From: an uncultured Prochlorococcus sp.
Lineage (GTDB): Bacteria; Cyanobacteriota; Cyanobacteriia; PCC-6307; Cyanobiaceae
Direction: 5' to 3'
Length of the DNA stretch: 45,136 nt
NCBI GenBank assembly: GCA_902600395.1
Contig: CACKJL010000002.1
Coordinates: 1 to 45,136, forward strand
Shown here: in pieces, positions 1-9,689 of the stretch
How positions within the stretch are numbered: position 1 is the stretch's first letter
How the letters are laid out: the number at the start of each line of letters is the position of its first letter
The notes under the pieces: generated by a model
Told to the model about the DNA's origin: nothing
The model's input: only the letters and a program-made list of their open reading frames with translations
The model's database searches: none
Position numbers and translations under genes: made by a program

Positions 1-679
1 CGTAATAATGATTAACAATTCCTACTCCGCATTTTTTCTTAGAAACTGCTCTAATTATTGAAATATCACCTGGGAAAAATGGTTGGGAAACATTTGAAAT
101 CATTCCTGATAACCAAGCTTTAGTTTCTGATTGACCTTTGTTAATTATTTGATTGGCAACTAAAGATTGATTATATGGACTTTTTCTATTTCTTAAACAT
201 ACTTTCCCTTTTAAAGAAGGATCAGCTAAATCAGTGTAATCATTAATCTTGCTAACATCTACTACTTTTGGATTTGCTATCATAACCCTTACTCTTCTGG
301 TTAAGGCGTACCATTCCTTATTTGGATCTTTCAATCCAATTGGAACATCATTTTCTAAATTAGAAGATTCTATTGATTGAAGTAATCCAGCTTTGGCTGC
401 ATTAGTAATTCTTGCAGCATCAACTAATAAAATTAAATCCGCCTGAGAATTCTTACCCTCTCTCTTCAATCTCTCAATTAAAGATATACCTGCAGCTTCA
501 ATAAGCCTTACTTTAATCCCTGTTTCTTCTGCAAATTTTTTATAAACGCTCCTATCAGTGTTGTAATGTCTCCCTGAATAAACTTTGACTTCTTTTTCTG
601 TTGAATTGGCAGGTATATTTACATTGAGTAAAAATGTACAGGTTAGTACTGAATAAAAAAGTTTTTTGAGATTTTGCAC
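1..679 (-). CDS. futA: Iron ABC transporter substrate-binding protein (FutA/IdiA/AfuA type), C-terminus beyond window edge
   Basis: Manual reverse translation gives VQNLKKLFYSVLTCTFLLNVNIPANSTEKEVKVYSGRHYNTDRSVYKKFAEETGIKVRLIEAAGISLIERLKREGKNSQADLILLVDAARI..., typical of periplasmic Fe3+-binding proteins; GTG start at 679; open to position 1. Confidence 0.85.
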   Translation of the reverse strand, partial: MQNLKKLFYSVLTCTFLLNVNIPANSTEKEVKVYSGRHYNTDRSVYKKFAEETGIKVRLIEAAGISLIERLKREGKNSQADLILLVDAARITNAAKAGLLQSIESSNLENDVPIGLKDPNKEWYALTRRVRVMIANPKVVDVSKINDYTDLADPSLKGKVCLRNRKSPYNQSLVANQIINKGQSETKAWLSGMISNVSQPFFPGDISIIRAVSKKKCGVGIVNHYY

Positions 680-747
680 TTTTTCAAATTAGTATCTATG
701 GTTACTTTATACCCATCAAAAGATTTCAAACTCTAAAAGCGATCTTC

Positions 748-765
748 GATACATAAATATGTATC
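748..765. promoter_or_regulatory. Perfect inverted repeat GATACAT-AAAT-ATGTATC between divergent futA-like and PKHD genes, possible regulator (Fur-like) site
   Basis: 7-4-7 palindrome read directly; intergenic between two divergent genes from iron-associated families. Confidence 0.4.
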
Positions 766-781
766 ATTTTTTATATTCCAT

Positions 782-1447
782 ATGAATTATTTAACTCATC
801 AGTTATTAAATGCTGAAGAAATAAATTTTATAGAAAAAGAATTAGAACAAGAACATCAAGGTTGGGAAGATGGGAAAAAAACTGCTGGTAGCCACGCCTC
901 AATCTTAAAAAATAATTTGCAACTAAAAAGAACATCAGATATTTCAAAAAAATTATCATCGCTAGTTAAACAAAAAATATTAAATGATGATTTAATAAAA
1001 AGCTTTACTTTACCAAAAAATATTCATGGAATCATGTTTACTAAATCCTCCAAAGGAATGAAGTATGGACGTCATATTGATAATGCATATATGTCATCAG
1101 GTAGGGCTGACTTATCATTCACAATATTTCTTACAAAAAAAAATCTATACGAGGGGGGTGAACTATTAATTGAGAATCTTACTTCAGAAAACAAATTTAA
1201 ACTTAATAGTGGAGAAATCATAATTTACCCAAGCACTTATTTACATTCAGTTCAAGAAGTTCTCAATGGAGAAAGAATAGTATGCGTAGGATGGATTGAG
1301 AGTTATATAAAAAGTATTGAAGAAAGAGAATATTTATTTGATTTAGACGCAGGTGCGAGAAGTCTATTAGCTAAGCATGGTAGATCTGATGATCTCGATC
1401 TAATTTTTAAATCCTACTCTAATCTCTTAAGAGTTATGGGTGATTAA
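782..1447 (+). CDS. PKHD-type Fe(II)/2-oxoglutarate-dependent hydroxylase (PiuC-like)
   Basis: ORF with HxD (GRHIDNAYM) and distal H (YPSTYLHSVQEVLNGERIVCVGWIES), typical of the PiuC/YbiX family. Confidence 0.88.
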   Translation: MNYLTHQLLNAEEINFIEKELEQEHQGWEDGKKTAGSHASILKNNLQLKRTSDISKKLSSLVKQKILNDDLIKSFTLPKNIHGIMFTKSSKGMKYGRHIDNAYMSSGRADLSFTIFLTKKNLYEGGELLIENLTSENKFKLNSGEIIIYPSTYLHSVQEVLNGERIVCVGWIESYIKSIEEREYLFDLDAGARSLLAKHGRSDDLDLIFKSYSNLLRVMGD

Positions 1448-1521
1448 ATAAGCATCATTTTATACAATGAAAAGAATATGATTCTAAAAATGATTAATAT
1501 ATAAAAAAATATAGTTCTCAA

Positions 1522-1761
1522 ATGCCAAAGAGAAGTTCCATTTCAATTTTCATTGCTGCCACAAGCGCATTAGCTATTTCAACAACTACTACCAATTCTG
1601 TCAAGTCAGGCGAGAATGACTTAGGCGGATTAAAAGAATGGAATACAGATATGGCTTTAGATGCAGACTTTAAATTAGATGAAGATGCCCAAAGGATTGC
1701 TGATGAGGCTGCAAAATCAAGTGCTTGTATTCCTATTGGAGAAGGTGAAAACTGCTGGTAA
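1522..1761 (+). CDS. Small putative secreted protein with C-terminal two-Cys motif (SACIPIGEGENCW)
   Basis: 79 aa ORF, hydrophobic N-terminus, own terminator downstream. Confidence 0.65.
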   Translation: MPKRSSISIFIAATSALAISTTTTNSVKSGENDLGGLKEWNTDMALDADFKLDEDAQRIADEAAKSSACIPIGEGENCW

Positions 1762-1777
1762 ATACAAAAAAAGACAA

Positions 1778-1806
1778 AAAAAACGCCCTATTTTAGGGCG
1801 TTTTTT
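1778..1806. terminator. Bidirectional rho-independent terminator
   Basis: AAAAAAACGCCCTATTTTAGGGCGTTTTTT between convergent genes. Confidence 0.9.
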
Positions 1807-1822
1807 AATGAACTAAATTTAA

Positions 1823-3121
1823 TTAGAATTTAAATGTAGTTTCTAGAACTGCTCCGAAGACATCAGCACCAGATGTTCCATTTCTATCAGTACCTCCAAA
1901 TACTGCTGGAGTGACTGTTACAGAATCGTTAGGCTTGAATGAGTAATAAATTTCATAAGCAAAAGGATCTACAGTTTCACTTTCGTTAGTTGTAGGCTGA
2001 CCAAACGCTAACCCAATTTTGTCGTCTGCTTGGAACATGTCTTGCCAATTTAGACCAACAAAATATGCAGTTGAATTAGATGTGCTTGATGGAGCTCCAT
2101 CATATTCTGTTGTATCGAAACCAACTGAAATTGAAGGTGTTGCAGTACCTGTGTTATCAGGTCTCCACCAACCTCTCAAACCTACAGATGTGAAATTACC
2201 ATTACCACCTGTTCCATGAGCAGCAGTATGATAGTAAGTATCACTCCAACCATTAGATTTAACGTTAAGTAAGGCTGATACAGAATAATTTGGCTTTGTA
2301 TAACCAACCTGAGTAGCCCAACTAGTTTTTGTTTCGTTAGTTAAAAGACCGGTATTGTAGTAATCACCTGCTGCATTTTCTTGCGAAGAGGTTGATTTAG
2401 TACCTACATTTGAACTAATCGCGAAACCATTATCAGCGTTGTATGCCCAACCAGCTCCTGTATCTGTACTTGCACCGTAAGCCTCTCCATTACCGCCAAG
2501 AGTAAACTGTTTTGTTACTGGTTGGTAAATAGAAGGTGTAGTTCCATGCATATAATAGTTTTCAATTTTTGGACCTACCCAAACAGTGTTGTTATCGCCA
2601 ACTGGGAATTCATACCAAATTTTGTCAACAGTAAGTGTATTGTCTTTAGAATTTGCGGAACTTAGATACGTACCATAAGTTTTGGTTTTGGACCAATCAG
2701 AATGATTACCAGTTTTAATTCTTACGTAAAGATTATCGTCACCAGTGAAACTTGAATTAAGGTTCATGGTATACGTGTACATAGCCTGTGTAGCTTCTGA
2801 TGCTGTTTCTGAAGCTAATGAATAGTCAACAGCACCTATAGTAAAGACAGCTTTACCATCCATCGTTGTGGTTTCGGAGAAAGCTCCAGCTTCAAATTCA
2901 TTCTGCTGAGCTTCAAGACCATCAACACGACCTTTAAGAATTGCTAGGTCTTCACTAATTTCGTTATTAAAAGTTTTACTGTCTAATCTTTGAACTTTTG
3001 AACTGCTACGCGAATAGCTATTCATCTCTTCAAGATTTACAGTGTCAGATGCTTGTGCTGCTAAAGGAGAAATTAAACCTACAGCAGTGCTAGCAACCAA
3101 CAATTTTTGGAAGAGTTTCAT
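1823..3121 (-). CDS. Porin (cyanobacterial Som-type outer membrane protein)
   Basis: 432 aa, signal peptide, coiled segment (EISEDLAILKGRVDGLEAQQNEFEAG), beta-rich body ending in FKF. Confidence 0.88.
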   Translation of the reverse strand: MKLFQKLLVASTAVGLISPLAAQASDTVNLEEMNSYSRSSSKVQRLDSKTFNNEISEDLAILKGRVDGLEAQQNEFEAGAFSETTTMDGKAVFTIGAVDYSLASETASEATQAMYTYTMNLNSSFTGDDNLYVRIKTGNHSDWSKTKTYGTYLSSANSKDNTLTVDKIWYEFPVGDNNTVWVGPKIENYYMHGTTPSIYQPVTKQFTLGGNGEAYGASTDTGAGWAYNADNGFAISSNVGTKSTSSQENAAGDYYNTGLLTNETKTSWATQVGYTKPNYSVSALLNVKSNGWSDTYYHTAAHGTGGNGNFTSVGLRGWWRPDNTGTATPSISVGFDTTEYDGAPSSTSNSTAYFVGLNWQDMFQADDKIGLAFGQPTTNESETVDPFAYEIYYSFKPNDSVTVTPAVFGGTDRNGTSGADVFGAVLETTFKF

Positions 3122-3250
3122 TTTACCTCACACTAAAGTAACCCAATAAAATTGGGTAACTATACTGTATCGAGCGTAACAAAAAAGGAAAGATATATAA
3201 GTTTCAAGCCGGTGTAACTTTTTATACACTCAATTTTTTTATTTTCTGCA

Positions 3251-4120
3251 CTATTTATTCAATAATGGATAGTCTAGAGATTCTCTTTCTTCTACCCAGG
3301 ATGATGCAACTTCTCTAGCTAATTTTCGAATTTTTTCTATGTATTGAGCACGATCTGTAACCGAAATTACACCTCTAGCATCAAGAAGATTAAATGTATG
3401 ACTACATTTCAGAACAAAATCAAGGGCGGGATAAGTTAATTTCTTTTTGATTAAATTATTTGCCTCGGCTTGGTAAATTTCAAATAATTTTCTGAGATTA
3501 TCAGCATTAGATTCAGTAAAATTATAAGAGCATTGACTTTTTTCAAATTGAAGCCAAATATCGCTATATTTCAAATCTTTATTCCAATTTAAGTCCCAGA
3601 TACTTTCCTTATCCTGCAAAAACATTGCAATCCTCTCTAGCCCATAAGTGATCTCAATTGGGATTGGATTGCAATCTACACCCCCGCATTGTTGGAAATA
3701 AGTAAATTGAGTAACTTCCATTCCGTCCAGCCATACTTCCCACCCTACACCCCAGGCTCCCAGTGTTGGTGACTCCCAGTTATCTTCCACAAATCTTATA
3801 TCATGATTTCTAGGATTAATTCCAAGAGATTCTAGAGATGTCAAATATTTTTCCTGAATTCCTTCCGGTGATGGTTTAATTATTACTTGATATTGAAAGT
3901 AATGTTGAGCCCTATTGGGATTATCGCCAAATCGTCCATCTGTTGGTCTTCTGCATGGCTCCGCATATGCCACACTCCAAGGTTCTGGCCCAATAGCCCT
4001 TAAAAAAGTATGTGGATTCATTGTGCCAGCACCTTTTTCTGTATCATATGGCTGCATAATCAAACAACCTTCTTCAGACCAAAAATTATTTAAATTTTGA
4101 ATTATCTCCTGAAAAAACAT
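3251..4120 (-). CDS. glyQ: Glycyl-tRNA synthetase alpha subunit
   Basis: [47 protein letters not shown]..., highly conserved. Confidence 0.98.
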   Translation of the reverse strand: MFFQEIIQNLNNFWSEEGCLIMQPYDTEKGAGTMNPHTFLRAIGPEPWSVAYAEPCRRPTDGRFGDNPNRAQHYFQYQVIIKPSPEGIQEKYLTSLESLGINPRNHDIRFVEDNWESPTLGAWGVGWEVWLDGMEVTQFTYFQQCGGVDCNPIPIEITYGLERIAMFLQDKESIWDLNWNKDLKYSDIWLQFEKSQCSYNFTESNADNLRKLFEIYQAEANNLIKKKLTYPALDFVLKCSHTFNLLDARGVISVTDRAQYIEKIRKLAREVASSWVEERESLDYPLLNK

Positions 4121-4277
4121 TTAATTAAAATAGTGGAAAAATTTAGATCAATGCCAATAGATATAATAACAAAGCCTTAAAATAAAAAAATATTTTTAAA
4201 TCCAACTTCTCAAAAATTTCATCCGATAAAAAGACTTCATTAAAATGGATCCTTGATAAAAATAAATAAGGAATTAA

Positions 4278-4664
4278 TTATGTAAAAAAATCTAATGGCA
4301 ATGGTCCAAAAGTATTAGATTCTTTAGCACCTTCGTCATACTGACATGTTATTAAAATCCCTTCTCCAAGACCATTTTCAGATCTGACAAAAACATTACT
4401 AGTTTTTTGATTAGCTTTTAAAAAAACACCTCCATCAGCATTAAGGGAACCTAGATTACCAAATTTAATTGAGGAATATTTCTTAGAAATTGATTGCAAT
4501 GCTTCAATAGCTTTATTATCACTAGGTGCCATTATGCCTATTGTTATCCAATCTGCATTAAAAATATTTGCTTCTAGTTCCTCTAAAAGTTTTTTTTCTT
4601 GCCCATTACTTAATTGAGGGGCAGTTCTAAGATTATTTAAATCGACTAATTTATTTATTTCCAT
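4278..4664 (-). CDS. DUF1824-like conserved cyanobacterial protein (start probably MEINKLVDL, not the ORF-track start at 4715)
   Basis: 145 aa ORF; the internal Met removes the overlap with the upstream MIF-like gene. Confidence 0.65.
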   Translation of the reverse strand: MEINKLVDLNNLRTAPQLSNGQEKKLLEELEANIFNADWITIGIMAPSDNKAIEALQSISKKYSSIKFGNLGSLNADGGVFLKANQKTSNVFVRSENGLGEGILITCQYDEGAKESNTFGPLPLDFFT

Positions 4665-4684
4665 TTGTTTATATCTAAAAACTT

Positions 4685-5017
4685 CTAACCAAATGTTCTT
4701 CCATTCCAAGCCCACAATGAAGCTGGAACATCCTCAAAAGAAATATAAATCCTATCTATTGGGATCCCCATTTTCTCATATACAAAATCTGATATTGGCT
4801 TCGCCATTTCTGAAGGATCTAGAGAACCTATTGATTTAATTTCTAAAAAGCAAGAAGGTGTCTCATCATCAAAATACATTTGGCAATTATCATCTATTTT
4901 CGCCATAACAAAACTTCTTGATTTGTTAGTTAAAGATGAAATAAGAATTGAAATTTCTTCGAGTAATTTACCTTTATCATTTATTTTTGCTGAAGTCGAA
5001 ACATTAATATAAGGCAT
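4685..5017 (-). CDS. Macrophage migration inhibitory factor (MIF)/tautomerase-like protein
   Basis: MPYINVSTSAKINDKGKLLEEISILISSLTNKSRSFVMAKIDD..., Pro-2 N-terminus and MIF fold pattern. Confidence 0.88.
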   Translation of the reverse strand: MPYINVSTSAKINDKGKLLEEISILISSLTNKSRSFVMAKIDDNCQMYFDDETPSCFLEIKSIGSLDPSEMAKPISDFVYEKMGIPIDRIYISFEDVPASLWAWNGRTFG

Positions 5018-5019
5018 CT

Positions 5020-5193
5020 CTAAGCAGCAAGATAATCTTTCTTAGAATCATTTTCTAGATAAACAGTTTTATTTTTTAAATTTCTTTTTGATGAAAGATA
5101 TGCCATATCGTATGAACTTATTCCGTTTTTATAAGGATTGAAAAGAGCATTTTTAGACCTATTTTTTTTGCTCCTCTTGAACTCAATCATCAT
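5020..5193 (-). CDS. Small hypothetical protein (57 aa), not in ORF track
   Basis: MMIEFKRSKKNRSKNALFNPYKNGISSYDMAYLSSKRNLKNKTVYLENDSKKDYLAA*, directly upstream of the MIF-like gene on the same strand. Confidence 0.5.
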   Translation of the reverse strand: MMIEFKRSKKNRSKNALFNPYKNGISSYDMAYLSSKRNLKNKTVYLENDSKKDYLAA

Positions 5194-5341
5194 TATTAAA
5201 TCATTAATTAATAATTTAACTTTTTTTGAATAGATGTCTAGTTTTTTTGAGAATTTTTAATTTATTCAAGGGAAAAATTCCTAATACACAATTAGAATTT
5301 CTTTTTACTAGATTTGAAAGGTAGGTTCAAAATTAGTTGCT

Positions 5342-5980
5342 TTGGAAGTCCTAAATAATTATCAAAGGAAAAAACTCGATGAGAGTAATGATGAAGAATT
5401 TTATTCTGATCCAAAATTTGTTTATCATCTAGATTTAAACTTCAGGCAAAATCTATCAGATTTATACGAAAGAGAAATTGATAATTATTCAACCGTTCTT
5501 GATTTAATGTCCAGTTGGGATAGTTATTTACCTAAAGGGAAAAAATATAAACAAGTTATTGGACATGGTTTAAACAAACAAGAACTAGAAAAAAACAAAA
5601 TTTTTGATTCTTTTTGGATACAAAATTTTAATTTAAGTCAACAAATTCCCCTAGAGAAAGAAAGCGTTGATTATTGCTTGATGGTAGCCGCATGGCAATA
5701 TTTACAATATCCAGAGAATTTAACCAAAGAAATTGCAAGAATATTGAGTAGAAATGGCAAGATTATTATTGCTTTTTCAAACAGAGCATTTTGGCATAAA
5801 GCTCCTAACATATGGACTTCATCTACTGAAGATGAGAGGGTCAAATATGTAAGAAAAGTATTAATCTCAAACGGATTTAATGAGCCAAAAATTATCAAAA
5901 AGTTTACTGAACCATCACTTAATATCTTTAATTTTTTAAACAATGACCCATTTTATTGTTTAATCGCAACCAAAGAGTAA
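5342..5980 (+). CDS. SAM-dependent methyltransferase-like protein
   Basis: VLDLMSSWDSYLP ... SVDYCLMVAAWQYLQYPENLTKEIARILSRNGKIIIAFSNRAFWHKAP, class I methyltransferase pattern; TTG start. Confidence 0.75.
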   Translation: MEVLNNYQRKKLDESNDEEFYSDPKFVYHLDLNFRQNLSDLYEREIDNYSTVLDLMSSWDSYLPKGKKYKQVIGHGLNKQELEKNKIFDSFWIQNFNLSQQIPLEKESVDYCLMVAAWQYLQYPENLTKEIARILSRNGKIIIAFSNRAFWHKAPNIWTSSTEDERVKYVRKVLISNGFNEPKIIKKFTEPSLNIFNFLNNDPFYCLIATKE

Positions 5981-6089
5981 TTTTTTACTTGCATTGCATT
6001 AAACACCAAATCTATGAAAAAGTTATCAACTATTTTTCATAGCCATACTTTTAAATTTTTACTAATATTGGGTAGTTTAAATTAATCAT

Positions 6090-6335
6090 ATGGGTTCTAA
6101 AAGAGAAAAATATCCTGAAAAATGTCCTTGGGATCTTGGCCCTAATCAACATTTAGCAAAAGAAGAGAACTGGACTTTAAGATTAGGAGAAGCAAATGTA
6201 TGCTTTAGCAAAAATAAATTAGATAATAATTATTTTCATGTAATTAGTAATGAGAATGAAGAGCAAATTCTAGCTTTTAGAGCAAGACTCTTATATCAAA
6301 AACTACTTGATAAAGGGTTTAGGTTGGTTGAATAA
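6090..6335 (+). CDS. Hypothetical protein
   Basis: 81 aa ORF, intergenic position consistent with a real gene. Confidence 0.6.
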   Translation: MGSKREKYPEKCPWDLGPNQHLAKEENWTLRLGEANVCFSKNKLDNNYFHVISNENEEQILAFRARLLYQKLLDKGFRLVE

Positions 6336-6341
6336 AAAAAC

Positions 6342-6995
6342 CTAATTTAATAAGCATAGATCTTCGAAGACAAACTTTTGTGTTTCTTCTTCTTGATTTT
6401 GGTTTAAGTATTTTATTGTCCTCGAATTTAATATCCAATAATCGTCTTTACCCATATTTAGAAATTCATCCTTGTATTCCAATTTTTGAGAATTTGTCTC
6501 AAGTGTATCTGGATCAATTTGTTGACTACTATATTTTTTACTAAGGGAACCCGTTCCTGTATCTAAAAATTCTTCTATAAAAATTTCTATAATAGTTCCA
6601 TGAATTTTTCTGTAGACCATATTAATACAGTTATTTTTAACTCTATATTTATCTCCTTGATTCTTACCTGAAACGCTCATTTCAATCCCACTTTCAGAAT
6701 TTTTAAGTAAATTAAAATTATTTTCTGAGTGCACTGATTCAAATTCTCTCTTTACCCTATGTATACACACTTCAAATAACTGAGAAGCAATACCTTTAAC
6801 AACTTTTTCATCATCTATATTTTGAATATTTGGTTTAAAGTCTTTACCTAATACAAAGTCACCTTTATGAATATTATTATTAGTCAAGAAAATACATTTA
6901 CCTTTATAACCATGAAAATCATTCTTCCATGTGTAACGATTTTCATAAGCCTTTTTAAAAATCTCCTTACAATTAATTTCTTTTAGAATATCCAT
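6342..6995 (-). CDS. Hypothetical protein
   Basis: 217 aa ORF without competing ORF. Confidence 0.65.
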   Translation of the reverse strand: MDILKEINCKEIFKKAYENRYTWKNDFHGYKGKCIFLTNNNIHKGDFVLGKDFKPNIQNIDDEKVVKGIASQLFEVCIHRVKREFESVHSENNFNLLKNSESGIEMSVSGKNQGDKYRVKNNCINMVYRKIHGTIIEIFIEEFLDTGTGSLSKKYSSQQIDPDTLETNSQKLEYKDEFLNMGKDDYWILNSRTIKYLNQNQEEETQKFVFEDLCLLN

Positions 6996-7025
6996 TAATT
7001 TTTTGTAAACGTGAAATAATTCTAC

Positions 7026-7061
7026 AAAAAAAAACCTCCCTATTAAAGGAGAGGTTTTTTA
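7026..7061 (-). terminator. Rho-independent terminator downstream of pcb
   Basis: AAACCTC...GAGGTTT stem flanked by A/T runs. Confidence 0.8.
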
Positions 7062-7071
7062 TTAGTTTAAA

Positions 7072-8130
7072 TTAATTTTGAGTAATTTTTGTATTTTCAA
7101 TATTATCAAAAGCTTGACCAATTTTCTTGAAGTCAAATCCCATGGCTCTTAGTGCGTGCCAAAGATGACCTTGTAAGAAAAAGAAACCCAAATAAAAATG
7201 AGTATTTGCAAGCCAAGCTCTTGAGCTATATGCTCCTGAACCTAAATCCACTGTATCAGTAAAATAAGGGGCAAATTCAAATTGAAGCTTTAAGGGTTCT
7301 CCATATAAATCAACTGGATATATGGTCGTATTTGAAGCACACCAAAAAGCAGCAACAAAAGCCATATATGAAACACCAACAACTGAGTATGACAAAATTG
7401 CCTCAGCCCCAAGTAATCCTTTCCCTTTAAATTCTGTATATTCTCCAAATTGTTTAGTACAAATATGGAAAACACCTCCAATTATTTCTAGGAAAGCTAG
7501 GAAAGCATGTCCTCCCATAACGTCTTCCAGACTATCTATTTTTAAAAAATCAAATTGATGATTCCAGATAGCGGCAATATCTAAATTGTAAATAACTTGT
7601 CTTGTAGATCCTATTGCTGGGTCGTAAATTCCATGAATACGAGCCCATTCAACGAACATAATTGCTCCAAGCCCAAGAAAGATTAGATGATGACCAAGAA
7701 TAAAAGTTAATTTATCTGGGTCATCCCATTCGAAATCAAATTTTTGTGGCTTACTATTTTCTGGGTAGTCTCCAAGATCACCTGCAAATTTGTTGGAATG
7801 TAATAATCCCCCAGCACCCAATACTGCTGAGAAAATTAGATGCAATGTGCAAATTACAACAATTCCATATGGTTCTGTAATAACACCATTTTCAACGCCA
7901 CCAATTCCAATACCCGCAAGATGAGGCAAAACAATTGCTTTCTGTGCACCCATTGGAATGCTGGCGTCGTAACGGGCCAATTCAAATAATCCAAAAGCTC
8001 CTGCCCAGAACATCATTAGACCTGCATGGGCAGCATGAGCAGCTATGAATTTACCTGAACGGCCAACAACGCCAGAATTCCCTGCGTACCAGTCATAGGT
8101 GACATCAGATTTTCCGTAAGTTTGTAACAC
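7072..8130 (-). CDS. pcb: Chlorophyll a/b-binding light-harvesting protein, Pcb of IsiA/PcbB-C-like type
   Basis: LQTYGKSDVTYDWYAGNSGVVGRSGKFIAAHAAHAGLMMFWAGAFGLFELARYD... VDLGSGAYSSRAWLANTHFYLGFFFLQGHLWHALRAMGFDF. Confidence 0.95.
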   Translation of the reverse strand: MLQTYGKSDVTYDWYAGNSGVVGRSGKFIAAHAAHAGLMMFWAGAFGLFELARYDASIPMGAQKAIVLPHLAGIGIGGVENGVITEPYGIVVICTLHLIFSAVLGAGGLLHSNKFAGDLGDYPENSKPQKFDFEWDDPDKLTFILGHHLIFLGLGAIMFVEWARIHGIYDPAIGSTRQVIYNLDIAAIWNHQFDFLKIDSLEDVMGGHAFLAFLEIIGGVFHICTKQFGEYTEFKGKGLLGAEAILSYSVVGVSYMAFVAAFWCASNTTIYPVDLYGEPLKLQFEFAPYFTDTVDLGSGAYSSRAWLANTHFYLGFFFLQGHLWHALRAMGFDFKKIGQAFDNIENTKITQN

Positions 8131-8273
8131 TTGATTTAAGTAAACAGCAAATTGAGCATATTGCTTATCGCTATTGTTTTTACATGTTCTTTACAGATTT
8201 AATTACTTATGTAAAAAAAACATATTGTGAAAGAACAAATGTTACAAACTAGGGAAGTAATATCTGAAAAAGC

Positions 8274-8798
8274 TTACCCCAATGAAGGGATTTCACCCTT
8301 AAGCTGAGAAGCCCATGTTTCGAGACGCGAATCGGTTAAATCAGATTCACTATCCTCATCGAGAGGTAATCCACAAAAGCTTTCTCCAATAACACTTTTA
8401 GACTCATCAAATGTATAAGAAGATTTATCTACGTAACCGACCATTTCAGCGCCAGCTTTTGTGAAGTAGCTATGAAGTTCTTCCATTGCATCACAATAGT
8501 TTTCTGTATATGTAGAAGAATCGCCTAAACCAAAAATTGCAACTTTTTTTCCTGATAAACTTAGTTCACCAATATCCTCTAAGATTGAATCCCATGCAGT
8601 TCCTGATCTTTCTTCATCAGCACCAGTATTCCAAGTGGGTATCCCGCAGATAATTCCATCAAGGCCCTCAAATTCGGAAAGATCATCCACATCAGATACA
8701 TCTTTAGGTGCTTCTGCTGAAGAGATAAAGTTGTGAAGACGATCAGCTACGTCTTCAGTTTTTCCAGTTGTAGTTGCGTAATAAATTCCTACAGTCAT
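8274..8798 (-). CDS. isiB: Flavodoxin
   Basis: MTVGIYYATTTGKTEDVADRL... IICGIPTWNTGADEERSGTAWDS, long-chain flavodoxin. Confidence 0.96.
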   Translation of the reverse strand: MTVGIYYATTTGKTEDVADRLHNFISSAEAPKDVSDVDDLSEFEGLDGIICGIPTWNTGADEERSGTAWDSILEDIGELSLSGKKVAIFGLGDSSTYTENYCDAMEELHSYFTKAGAEMVGYVDKSSYTFDESKSVIGESFCGLPLDEDSESDLTDSRLETWASQLKGEIPSLG

Positions 8799-8938
8799 AA
8801 CTTCAAAATGTTTACATTAAGATAATAAAATCTAAAAACGTTAAATTAATTTCTTTAAAAACTTTTTCATGTAAAATTTTATACTAATCAGAGTAAGAAA
8901 AATTTTTTGAGGAAAATTTATAAAAAATTCAAATCATC

Positions 8939-9673
8939 GTGACTGACAAATTTCAAAATGATTTAAAAAATCTTATTGAAGAATTCAACTTTAATGGGCA
9001 TAAAAAATTCAAATTAATTGTTTTATTTGGTTTATTGGGAGATTTTGATAGCTTTGAATATGCACTAAATTTGAAAAGTTTTATCGATAAGAATCAAGAA
9101 AAAAATTTAGATATTTTTGCAATTGCTATTGGGAACCAAAATGGGAAAGAAAAATTCTGTAAATTTACTGGCTTTCACAAAGAAAATTTAATAGTTGTTT
9201 CTGACAATCAAATCCATAATAATCTAAGAGTCTCAAAAGGTTTAGATATTGGTTTAGGAGGTTGGATCAATATGCTTTTGATGTTATCAGGGATAAATTC
9301 TTTTAAAACAATTAAAGAAGTTATTAGAGGTTATACCGGCGATAGAAAAGCAAAACAAATTTATTCAGAATTTGACAAAATTGATGTTTTAAAATTTTTA
9401 AAATTTTCAGGTAATTCCTTCAAAAAGGTTTTCGGAGATGGTTATTTGAGACCATTTGAATTAGCAACATTTAGACTAAATAATATGAATGAAATAATTC
9501 AAAATTGGAGTGATTATATTCTTAATGAAGAATACCTTCCTCAAAGAGGAGCCTCTTTTCTATTGAATAATAAAAATCAAATTATTTATAAATTTTTTTC
9601 AAACGATGTGCTTGGATATTCATCAAATATGAGGGATCCATTAGGATTTTTGACTAATTTAATTAAAGAATAG
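8939..9673 (+). CDS. AhpC/TSA (peroxiredoxin-like 2) family protein
   Basis: LIVLFGLLGDFDSFEYALNL... RGYTGDRKAKQIYSEFD ... LRPFELATFRLNNMNEII, typical of the cyanobacterial AhpC/TSA family. Confidence 0.7.
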   Translation: MTDKFQNDLKNLIEEFNFNGHKKFKLIVLFGLLGDFDSFEYALNLKSFIDKNQEKNLDIFAIAIGNQNGKEKFCKFTGFHKENLIVVSDNQIHNNLRVSKGLDIGLGGWINMLLMLSGINSFKTIKEVIRGYTGDRKAKQIYSEFDKIDVLKFLKFSGNSFKKVFGDGYLRPFELATFRLNNMNEIIQNWSDYILNEEYLPQRGASFLLNNKNQIIYKFFSNDVLGYSSNMRDPLGFLTNLIKE

Positions 9674-9689
9674 TTTTTAAAATATTTTT

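Noticed and set aside
2019-2219. ORF on + strand inside the porin gene
   Set aside because: Antisense to a clear porin; no recognizable domain
5671-5943. 90 aa antisense ORF in the methyltransferase gene
   Set aside because: Shadow ORF of the coding strand
7290-7558. Two ORFs overlapping pcb (both strands)
   Set aside because: Pcb reading frame is unambiguous; these are shadow ORFs
8820-8850. Possible Fur box near AAGATAATAAAATC upstream of isiB
   Set aside because: Only a partial match with poor dyad symmetry; not distinguishable from AT-rich background
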